A stretch of 51,158 nucleotides of DNA, from NCBI GenBank assembly GCA_039029355.1, contig JBCCGI010000061.1, positions 1 through 51,158 of the forward strand. The letters run 5' to 3'. Positions 7,990-14,759 of the stretch are shown here, piece after piece. Position 1 is the first letter of the stretch, and each line of letters begins with the position of its first letter. This DNA is from JBCCGI01 sp039029355 (GTDB lineage Bacteria; Planctomycetota; UBA1135; GCA-002686595). The notes beneath the pieces are model-generated. The model worked only from the letters and a program-made list of their open reading frames with translations. It made no database searches and was not told the DNA's origin. Position numbers and translations under genes: made by a program.

Positions 7990-9138
7990 TCAAAAGGAGT
8001 GGTACTCGGGGTGGGAAACCAGCGCGTAGAGCACGGTCGCCGGCCGGCAGGCGGGATCGTGGAACGCGGTCACGAAGCTCTTGAGCTCGGTCGGTGTCGC
8101 GGCGCGGCCGTACAGCCGCTCGAAGAGCCCGCCGACCCAGGCCGTGGGATCCTCGATCTCATCCTTGGCGGGCAGCGCGGCGGTCCCCGAGTCGAGGAGC
8201 AGCCGCGCGAGCACGGCGCGCAGCGGTCCGGGATCGGAGAGGCCGTCGAGCGCGTTGCGCATGCGCCGCTCCTCTTCCTTGTCCGGCAGTCGATCGACCA
8301 GGTCCACGTACATGCTCCGCACGTACAACCGGTTGGGCTGGACGATCTCCTCGGAGAGCCGCTGCTCGTACGCCTCGCTCTGGATCCAGTCGCGGAAGAG
8401 GTCGCGGTAGGCGAGCGGGTCCTTGTCCAGCCGCTTGGTCCAGCGCGCGAGCTCGCGCCGGTCCGGATCGCGGCGCAGGAGGCGCCGGTATTCGCGCTCG
8501 AGCAGCTGGGAGAGGCAGCGCCGGTCCTCGATCGAGATCTTGACCACGTCCGCCTGGGAGCGGCCCCGTCGGCCGAGGAACATGCCCTCCTGGCCGTCGT
8601 ACAGCTGCTTGCCGATGTGGAGCTCGCGCGGTTGCTTCTGCACGGTCAGCCCCAGCAGCTGCTCCATCACGACCGTGACGAACGTGTCGGGCCCCGGGTT
8701 GCGCTGGTCGAAGCTCGACGAGAGCACGATCCGGTGGATCGCGTCGCGCACGCCGATCCGCCCTTCGCGCAGGTCGCCGGGGATGGCGACGACGCGGTCG
8801 GAGCGCGGGCGGAAGTTGTCGATGAGCAGGAAGTAGTAGAGCTGCTCCTCGGTCCAGTGCTCCCACAGCTCCTCGCCGCGCGTGAGCTCGCCGAGCAGGT
8901 CGGCGAGCTGGCGGCCAAGCCACTCGTCGCGCTCGGCGCGGTACGGCGGCCGGCCGAGCAGGTCGAGGTAGACCGCCCGCAGCACGCCGGAGTCGAGCGT
9001 GCGGGACGGAGCGCCTCGCGAGAGGTCGTCGTCCGGCACCTGGGCGGCGCGCTGGGACACGGCCGGACCGGCCAACGCCCACGCGAAGAGGGCGAGGAGG
9101 GCCGCGGGGAGCCGGAGTCGCGGGCTTCCACCTGCCAT
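7990..9138 (-). CDS. secreted DUF1549-like protein
   Basis: A 382-residue protein with an N-terminal hydrophobic signal segment (about residues 6-28). The stretch AVYLDLLGRPPYRAERDEWLG (around residue 55) is the hallmark of DUF1549, a domain of unknown function abundant in planctomycetes, where it usually travels with DUF1553 and DUF1501. A second weaker copy (YVDLVDRLPDKEEERR) occurs in the C-terminal half, along with charged helical segments. No haem motif is seen. It is the first gene of the operon leading to the DUF1501 protein (17 bases) and the decahaem cytochrome. The ATG at 9138 lies only 7 bases after a TACACT -10-like hexamer, so the message may be leaderless. The function is unknown; a role in assembling or scaffolding the exported cytochrome system is only inference. 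Confidence 0.78.
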   Translation of the reverse strand: MAGGSPRLRLPAALLALFAWALAGPAVSQRAAQVPDDDLSRGAPSRTLDSGVLRAVYLDLLGRPPYRAERDEWLGRQLADLLGELTRGEELWEHWTEEQLYYFLLIDNFRPRSDRVVAIPGDLREGRIGVRDAIHRIVLSSSFDQRNPGPDTFVTVVMEQLLGLTVQKQPRELHIGKQLYDGQEGMFLGRRGRSQADVVKISIEDRRCLSQLLEREYRRLLRRDPDRRELARWTKRLDKDPLAYRDLFRDWIQSEAYEQRLSEEIVQPNRLYVRSMYVDLVDRLPDKEEERRMRNALDGLSDPGPLRAVLARLLLDSGTAALPAKDEIEDPTAWVGGLFERLYGRAATPTELKSFVTAFHDPACRPATVLYALVSHPEYHSF

Positions 9139-9145
9139 AACGTCC

Positions 9146-9151
9146 AGTGTA
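9146..9151 (-). promoter_or_regulatory. -10-like hexamer TACACT for the DUF1549/DUF1501/cytochrome operon
   Basis: TACACT (minus strand, 9151 to 9146) matches 5 of 6 TATAAT positions at strict reading of T, A, A and T plus spacing, and ends 7 bases before the ATG at 9138. Transcription would start almost at the start codon. No good -35 is evident. Confidence 0.4.
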
Positions 9152-9212
9152 CCGCCCCGCCCCGAGGGCGTTTCCAAACCGCGGCGCGCTTTCGGGCGGG
9201 AACGCCCGCGGG

Positions 9213-9243
9213 GCCGGGCGCCTCCCCCCCGGGGGCGCCCGGC
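9213..9243 (-). terminator. hairpin after the sigma-factor gene
   Basis: The 10-base arms GCCGGGCGCC (9213-9222) and GGCGCCCGGC (9234-9243) pair perfectly. They start 8 bases past the stop of the sigma gene. A second small hairpin (CGGGCG/CGCCCG, 9193-9208) follows. There is no U-run, so the type of termination is uncertain. Confidence 0.55.
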
Positions 9244-9250
9244 CATGGGT

Positions 9251-10369
9251 CTAGTTCAAGAACGGGTCCAGCTCGCGCCGGAGCCCTGGCGTATTCATCT
9301 TCGAGAGCGCGCGGACCTGGATCTGGCGCACGCGCTCGACGCTGACGCCGAGGGATTTGGCTACCTCGGCCAAGGTGTGGGCGCTCGGCATTCCCAGACC
9401 GAAGCGCATGCGTACGACCTTGCGCTCGCGCTCGCTCAGGCGCGAGAGGGCGCGTTCGACGCCCTCTTCAAGCGTGATGTCTTCGAGGCGCGAGGAGTAC
9501 GGCTCCGACTCCTCCTCGTCCATGACCAGGAGGTCGCGCAGCCGCGAGGCGTCCTCGCCCTCGGAGAGGCCGGCATCGATCGAGTAGCTCGCGCGCGCCG
9601 CGGCCATCGCGGACGCGACCAGCCCCTCGTTCAGGTCCGACTGGGCCGCAATCTCCTCCGGCGACGCGTTGGGGTCGCCGAGGCGGATCGTGGCCTGGTT
9701 GATGTGCTTGAGCGCCTTCTGCAGGTAGACCGGAACGCGGACGGTGTGGTTGAAGTTGTACAGGTAGTTCCGGAAGGCCTGGTTCAGCCAGTGCACCGCG
9801 TAGGTGCGGAACAGCAGCCCCCGACGCCAGTCGAAGCCGTCGACCGCGCGGAACAGCGAGAGGCAGCCCTCCTGGATCAGGTCGGGTCGGTTGACGCCGT
9901 TCTGGACGTAGCGCTCGACGTTGATCAGCACCAGGTACAGGTTGCGCTCGACCATCTCGGTGCGCAGGTGGTGCAGCTCGAGCGCGCGGCGCGCGACGGC
10001 GCGCGGCAGCGGCTCGTCGGCCGAGGGGCGCTCGCCGGGCTCGCCGGTCAGGCCGGCCTCCTCGCGAGCGCTCATGAGCCGGCGCCGGGCGAACTCGATG
10101 CGACGGGCGAGGCGGGCCTCCTCGTCGCGGTCGAGCGTGATGATGTCCTCGACGTCCTGACGGAACTGCTGAAGCGCGCTCGCCTGCTTGCTGGGCGCCC
10201 TGCGGCCGCCTGAGAGGCGCCAGGACCAGGAGTCCGTAAGCTCCAGGTCGCGTCCTTGGGCGTCGAGCTCCGCGATCAGCTCGTCGACCCGCTCCACGAA
10301 GGTGTCGGGGTCGCTTGCCGCCGCGTCTAGCAGCTGATCTATATCCTTATAGGTGATGAGGTTACGCAC
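9251..10369 (-). CDS. RNA polymerase sigma factor, sigma-70 family
   Basis: A sigma-70 family protein that directs RNA polymerase to promoters. Region 2 is clear: NRPDLIQEGCLSLFRAVDGFD, then FRTYAVHWLNQAFRNYL, the -10 recognition helix area. Region 3 carries VPVYLQKALKHIN and the PEEIAAQSDLNEG helix. Region 4 has LSERERKVVRMRFG and the helix-turn-helix LAEVAKSLGVSVERVRQIQ. The long acidic segment between regions 2 and 4 and the absence of a sigma-1.1 domain set it apart from RpoD. The GTG at 10369 (372 residues) has AAAGG 8 bases upstream and precedes recognisable sequence. The frame stays open to 10597, with an ATG at 10459 and a GTG at 10597 as alternatives, but those additions are Arg/Pro-rich and unlike the family. 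It is probably a single-gene unit. Confidence 0.9.
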   Translation of the reverse strand: MRNLITYKDIDQLLDAAASDPDTFVERVDELIAELDAQGRDLELTDSWSWRLSGGRRAPSKQASALQQFRQDVEDIITLDRDEEARLARRIEFARRRLMSAREEAGLTGEPGERPSADEPLPRAVARRALELHHLRTEMVERNLYLVLINVERYVQNGVNRPDLIQEGCLSLFRAVDGFDWRRGLLFRTYAVHWLNQAFRNYLYNFNHTVRVPVYLQKALKHINQATIRLGDPNASPEEIAAQSDLNEGLVASAMAAARASYSIDAGLSEGEDASRLRDLLVMDEEESEPYSSRLEDITLEEGVERALSRLSERERKVVRMRFGLGMPSAHTLAEVAKSLGVSVERVRQIQVRALSKMNTPGLRRELDPFLN

Positions 10370-10680
10370 GTTATCGCCTTTGAGTACCTGCCGACGATTC
10401 CGGATGCGGACCGGCGAGCCTGGGTTGTCTGCCGCTCCTAGGCTTCCAGCGGGGTGCATCCGGATGTCCGTACGTAGGAAACCGGGGTTCCGCACTGGAT
10501 TTGTCCTAGAAACGGCCCGTGTAACGCGGGCGTCACCGTTTCCGAGCCGAATCGGCTGTCGATACGGACTTCGACGCCCCGCTGGGACCGGATTCACCGG
10601 CCTGCCAAGCAGAGGCTAAGCGAAGCGGCCGGGCGCACTTCGGCCGAGTCCTGTCGCGCGACACCGCTTTCCCCGCCACG

Positions 10681-10729
10681 GGAACGAAAACGCCCGGGCC
10701 GCCGCGCGGAGAGCGCAGCGGCCCGGGCG
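10681..10729 (-). terminator. intrinsic terminator of the acyl-CoA dehydrogenase gene
   Basis: A perfect 12-base stem (CGCCCGGGCCGC 10691-10702 with GCGGCCCGGGCG 10718-10729) has a 15-base loop. On the minus strand it is followed by TTTTCGTT, a fair U-run. It lies 57 bases past the stop codon. Confidence 0.85.
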
Positions 10730-10785
10730 GGCTCGCATACCGGGTTGGGCCGGGACCGACGACCCCCGGCGCGTCCGTCGGGTCG

Positions 10786-12030
10786 CTAGACCCCGGTGAT
10801 GACCTCTTCGTTCTGGAAGGTCTTCTGCACCTCGCGCGGGATGTAGTCCTCGAGGTGCTTCAGGGCCTCGGACTCGCGCACGAGGTTGCGGGCGATGACC
10901 ATCCGCTGGATCTGGTTGGTGCCCTCGTAGATCTGGAGGATCTTCGCGTCGCGGAAGCACTTGGCGATCGGGTAGTCCTCCATGAAGCCGTAGCCGCCGA
11001 AGATCTGCACGGCGTCGGTGGCGACGTCCATGGCGGTGTCGGTGGCATAGCACTTCGCGATCGCGGCGCGCTTGGTGATGTTCGTCTTGGCGCCCGAGTC
11101 GACCGCCGCGGCGATGGCGTACACGAGCCAGCGCGAGGCCTCGGTCTTCATCGCCATGTCGGCGAGCATCTTCTGCACCATCTGGAACGACGAGATCGGC
11201 GCGCCGAACTGCTGGCGGCGGTTCGAGTACACGACGGCCAGATCGAGCGCGCCCTGGGCGGCTCCGACGGCCTGCGCCGCGACGCCCGGCCGCGCGTAGT
11301 CGAGCGTCATCATCGCGTGCTTGAAGCCCATGCCGGGACGGCCTCCGATGAGGTTGTCCTTGGACACGCGGACGTTCTCGAAGTGCGTCTCGACGACGGG
11401 CACCGTGCGGATGCCCATCTTGTCCTCGACTTTACCGATGGTGAACCCGGGGGTGCCCTTCTCGACCACGATCGCGCTGATGCGCCGCGACTTCGAGGTC
11501 GGATCGGTCACGCAGAAGACCGAGTAGATGTCGGCGACGCCGCCGTTGGTGGTCCACTTCTTCTCGCCGTTGATGACGTACTCATCGCCGTCGAGCTCGG
11601 CCGTGACCGACAGGCCGCCCGCGTCGGACCCGGCGTACTTCTCGGACAGGCAGAAGGCGACGAACTTCTCGCCGTTGCCGACCTGCGGCAGCCAGTTCTT
11701 CTTCTGCTCCTCGGTGCCGCCGAGGATGATCGGGAAGGAGCCGAGCGCGTTGACCGCGAAGGCGACGCCGAAGCCCGAGTCAGCGCGCGCCAGCTGCTCG
11801 GTCACCAGGCACAGGGCAAGCACGCCGGCGCCGTGGCCGCCGTACTCGGTGGGGATGAACGTCTTGAACAGCCCCGCCTCGGCGACGGCGCGGGCGGCGT
11901 CGTAGTTGTACTCCTGCTCCCGGTCGTACTTGGCGGCGTTGGGGCGGACGTACTTCTCGGCGATCTGGCGGGCGGTCTCCTGGAGCTCGAGCGCCTGCTC
12001 GCTGAAGACGATGTTGTTCGGCTGGTCCAT
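10786..12030 (-). CDS. acyl-CoA dehydrogenase
   Basis: An FAD enzyme of 414 residues that introduces a 2,3-double bond into an acyl-CoA and passes electrons to ETF. The three-domain family pattern is complete: an N-terminal helical domain; the beta domain with FCLSEKYAGSDAGG (about 127-140) and KKWTTNGGVADIY (about 157-169); and the C-terminal helical domain with RRQQFG at about 271-276. The catalytic base is E369 in LQIYEGTNQIQR, the position used by short- and medium-chain enzymes. AVQIFGGYGFMEDYP is also typical. The ATG at 12030 matches the family start and has GAGGAC upstream. It is transcribed alone, with a -10-like TATACT at 12087-12082 and a strong terminator after it. Chain-length specificity (butyryl-, isovaleryl- or other) cannot be assigned. 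Confidence 0.94.
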   Translation of the reverse strand: MDQPNNIVFSEQALELQETARQIAEKYVRPNAAKYDREQEYNYDAARAVAEAGLFKTFIPTEYGGHGAGVLALCLVTEQLARADSGFGVAFAVNALGSFPIILGGTEEQKKNWLPQVGNGEKFVAFCLSEKYAGSDAGGLSVTAELDGDEYVINGEKKWTTNGGVADIYSVFCVTDPTSKSRRISAIVVEKGTPGFTIGKVEDKMGIRTVPVVETHFENVRVSKDNLIGGRPGMGFKHAMMTLDYARPGVAAQAVGAAQGALDLAVVYSNRRQQFGAPISSFQMVQKMLADMAMKTEASRWLVYAIAAAVDSGAKTNITKRAAIAKCYATDTAMDVATDAVQIFGGYGFMEDYPIAKCFRDAKILQIYEGTNQIQRMVIARNLVRESEALKHLEDYIPREVQKTFQNEEVITGV

Positions 12031-12081
12031 GATGTCCTCGGTGGCCGGGCGGCGGATGCCGCAGGCGTATAGTCGGCGAAG

Positions 12082-12087
12082 AGTATA
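12082..12087 (-). promoter_or_regulatory. -10-like TATACT upstream of the acyl-CoA dehydrogenase
   Basis: TATACT on the minus strand is 5 of 6 to TATAAT and stands out in a GC-rich gap. It would give a leader of about 45 bases carrying GAGGAC as ribosome site. No convincing -35 hexamer is seen. Confidence 0.4.
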
Positions 12088-12105
12088 GCGGCCGGGCCGC
12101 CGGTC

Positions 12106-12867
12106 TCACGCGGGGGGAGCCGTTTCCCGCCGCGTCCAGACGATCTGGCGCGGGGATGTGGGGCCGAAGGCCGTCGGCGCGAAGTCCCCCTCGCGGCGAA
12201 ACGTCGTCAGGCCGGCCTCGGCGCAGAGCGCGTCGAACTCCGCCGGGTCGAAGAGCCGCACGTCCTCGCGCCAGGAGCTCGTGCGTCCCGACGGGTCCGT
12301 GAGGGTGACCTCCTTGGTGACGCGCCTCCCTCCGTCGACGAGCGCGCGCCGCTCGCGGAGCGTCAACCCGTCCCGCTCGGTGTGGCTCTCGGGGACGAGC
12401 GAGCTCCGGATGCGCTCCGCGTTCATCAGGTCGAACACCGCGACGCCGCCGGGCGCGAGCACGCGCCGCACCTCGGACAGCACGCCTGCATTGGCGCGGT
12501 CGTCGAAGTAGCCGAAGGAGGAGAACAGCATGCACACGCCCGCGAACGAGCCCGCGCGGAAGGGCAGGCGGCGCGCGTCGGCGCGCGCGAGGCGCCCGCC
12601 GAGCAGCTCAGGCCCGCGCGGCAGGCGCGGTGCCTCCCGCAGCAGGTCGGTAGAGAGGTCCATCCCCACCGCCGCGCGCCCCTCTTCCCGCAGCGCGAGC
12701 GTGTGACGGCCGAAGCCGCAGCACAGATCGAGCGTAGGCGCCGGCAGCCCGGCCTCGATCAGGTGGCGGACCTCGCTGCGGGCCGACTCCAGATCGCGGT
12801 GCGGGTAGACGCGCCGGTACTGCGAGCGGAACGCCTCGACGAACCAGGGATCGGCCGACGCGCTCAC
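12106..12867 (-). CDS. class I SAM-dependent methyltransferase
   Basis: A 253-residue soluble methyltransferase of the Methyltransf_11/25 type. Motif I is LDLCCGFGRHT (about 46-56), the acidic end of strand beta2 is VGMDLS, and the region around motif IV is FAGVCMLFSSFGYFDD with VLAPGGVAVFDLMN following. The C-terminal half has a beta-strand-rich insertion typical of small-molecule methyltransferases; the substrate is unknown. The GTG start at 12867 overlaps the stop of the upstream lipoprotein gene by four bases (GTGA), so translation is probably coupled. No candidate substrate pathway is visible nearby. Confidence 0.85.
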   Translation of the reverse strand: MSASADPWFVEAFRSQYRRVYPHRDLESARSEVRHLIEAGLPAPTLDLCCGFGRHTLALREEGRAAVGMDLSTDLLREAPRLPRGPELLGGRLARADARRLPFRAGSFAGVCMLFSSFGYFDDRANAGVLSEVRRVLAPGGVAVFDLMNAERIRSSLVPESHTERDGLTLRERRALVDGGRRVTKEVTLTDPSGRTSSWREDVRLFDPAEFDALCAEAGLTTFRREGDFAPTAFGPTSPRQIVWTRRETAPPA

Positions 12868-13355
12868 TCGGCCGGGTCGAGCCGGACGGCGACCTTGATG
12901 CCGTCCTGGCCGCGCCCGACGGGCACGGTCTCGCGCGCTCCGCCCTCTTTGGTCTCGACGAAGCCGTCCGGGTCGAACCAGGCCTCCAGCACGTGGTCGC
13001 CGGGCCCGAGTCCGCCCATGCGGTGCGACTCGTTGATCTCGAAGCGCAGCAGCCGCGGCTCGCTGCCGGGCGCGTCGACCTCGGCGTCCTCGAACGAGTA
13101 CTTGCGCGAGTAGGAGGGCATCACGACGTCGGTCGGCTTGACGCTGATGAACACGTAGCCGTACTTGCGGCTCGCGAGGTCGCCATCGAGCTGGACGGTG
13201 CCGGTGAAGCGGAAGCCGTCGGCGTCCTCCGCGGGGGAGGCCTGGCCCTCGCCGGCTCCCTCGCCGCCCTGGCTGTCGGCGGGCTCGGACGAGGAGCCGC
13301 AGGACGCGGCGGCGGCGAGGAGGAGCGTGAGGGCGGCGTGATGGAGGGGGCGCAT
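12864..13355 (-). CDS. predicted lipoprotein of unknown function
   Basis: A 163-residue protein with a lipoprotein signal: a hydrophobic stretch, then AAASC with the lipidated cysteine at 19. A Ser/Gly/Glu-rich linker follows (to about residue 42), then a compact domain beginning FRFTGTVQLDG with beta-strand-like segments (YGYVFISVKP, LLRFEINESHRM, HVLEAWFDPDGF). No known domain is recognised. It may sit in the outer membrane facing the periplasm. The ATG at 13355 is chosen because it gives the signal peptide; the upstream open frame is non-coding in character. It overlaps the methyltransferase gene downstream and is divergent from the cytochrome peroxidase gene, with which it may share a control region. 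Confidence 0.75.
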   Translation of the reverse strand: MRPLHHAALTLLLAAAASCGSSSEPADSQGGEGAGEGQASPAEDADGFRFTGTVQLDGDLASRKYGYVFISVKPTDVVMPSYSRKYSFEDAEVDAPGSEPRLLRFEINESHRMGGLGPGDHVLEAWFDPDGFVETKEGGARETVPVGRGQDGIKVAVRLDPAE

Positions 13356-13641
13356 TTTTGTGAAGGCTGAGGTCGCGGAACGGCCCTCTTCTACCGGAGC
13401 GGGGGGCCCCTCTCCACCCTCCCTTTCGGGGCCGTCAGAAAGGGCCTTCCCTCCCGGTGCGCTCGTGACGTTCGTGATAGGCTTCTCATCAAGGCAAAAG
13501 CCGCGTTCCCAGGCGGCTCGGGGCGGAAATCGCTTCGCCCTGTTTCGCCCCCCCAAGAGAGTCACACCCAGACGAAATTGCGATCGGGGTCCAAGGGACC
13601 CCACCCGGGCCGCTCGTCCGAGGCCCAGGAGAATCAACTCG

Positions 13642-14748
13642 ATGGCAAGAATTCACGTCCTGTTCCTGGCCGGAGCCAGCGCCCTCACCTTGGGCGCGTG
13701 CTTCAGCAACAACTCGTCCAGCGCGAAGGCCCCCCCGACGGCCGGAGCCGACGCTCCCGCCCCCGACGGCATCCAGGCTCAGATCGACCTCGGCTTCAAG
13801 CTGATGTTCGACGAGCGCCTCTCCGAGCCGCGCGGGATCGCCTGCGGCACCTGCCACGACCCCGACCTCGGCTGGGGCGACGCGCGCCCGCAGGGCAAGG
13901 GCGTCCAGGACAACACGCTCAGCACCGCCGGACATGACCCGGCGCTCGCGGTCGAAGGCAACCGGTACAAGACGCTCCTGACGGGGCGCAACACGCCGAC
14001 GGTCTACAACTCGCACCTCTTCCAGCATCTGTTCTGGGACAAGCGTGCCGGAGACCTCGCGCACCAGGCGGCGTTCCCGTTCGAGAGCTCGGTCGAGATG
14101 AACACCGACTGGGACGACTTCCTGATCCCGCTGATGCAGAGCGACCCGGACTACGTCGCGCTGTTCGACGCCGCCTACGGCCCCGGCTCGATCAACCAGG
14201 TCAACGCGACGGCGGCGATCGGAGCCTACGAGGCGACGATCAGCGTCTTCGACACGCCGTTCGACCAGTGGCTCGCGGGCGACACCACGGCGCTGACGAC
14301 GCAGGAGCTCGAGGGCAAGGATCTGTTCTTCGGCAAGGCCGGCTGCTGGAACTGCCACCCGACGCCGTTCCTCACCGACTTCAAGGAGCACAACCTCGGC
14401 GTCCCGAACGCCGGCACCTTCGCGCTCAACGGCGAGGTCGACTTCGGCTTCGGCAAGCGCACCGACCTCACGGGCAGCGAGCCGGTCGAGATCGACGACC
14501 CGCAGGACTACTGCAAGTTCAAGACGCCTCAACTGCGCATGATCGCGGTCACCGGACCGTTCATGCACAACGGCGCGTTCGCAACGCTGGAAGAGGTGGT
14601 CGACTTCTATGACCAGGGCGGCGACGCCGACCTCTGCGGCACCTTCACCAAGAGCGCGCTGATCCAGCCGCTCAACCTGACCCAGTCGGAGAAGGACGCG
14701 CTCGTCGCGTTCCTGCGCGACGGCCTTCTCGGCACGGAGATCAAGTAG
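13642..14748 (+). CDS. dihaem cytochrome c peroxidase / MauG family lipoprotein
   Basis: A 368-residue lipoprotein (signal ending LTLGAC, lipidated C20) of the bacterial dihaem cytochrome c peroxidase family. Haem sites are CGTCH (68-72) in the N-terminal domain and CWNCH (235-239) in the C-terminal domain. RNTPTVYNS and FWDKRAGDLAHQA are typical family blocks, and GPFMHNGAF near the C-terminus is the usual position of a Met ligand and of GTLPxxxHNG-like motifs. Members either reduce hydrogen peroxide or, like MauG and MbnH, oxidise a partner protein. The ATG at 13642 has AGGAGA 9 bases upstream. The next gene begins 11 bases after it and encodes a Trp-rich secreted protein, which suggests an enzyme/partner pair rather than a simple detoxification enzyme (inference). 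Confidence 0.9.
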   Translation: MARIHVLFLAGASALTLGACFSNNSSSAKAPPTAGADAPAPDGIQAQIDLGFKLMFDERLSEPRGIACGTCHDPDLGWGDARPQGKGVQDNTLSTAGHDPALAVEGNRYKTLLTGRNTPTVYNSHLFQHLFWDKRAGDLAHQAAFPFESSVEMNTDWDDFLIPLMQSDPDYVALFDAAYGPGSINQVNATAAIGAYEATISVFDTPFDQWLAGDTTALTTQELEGKDLFFGKAGCWNCHPTPFLTDFKEHNLGVPNAGTFALNGEVDFGFGKRTDLTGSEPVEIDDPQDYCKFKTPQLRMIAVTGPFMHNGAFATLEEVVDFYDQGGDADLCGTFTKSALIQPLNLTQSEKDALVAFLRDGLLGTEIK

Positions 14749-14759
14749 GAGGGACCGCA

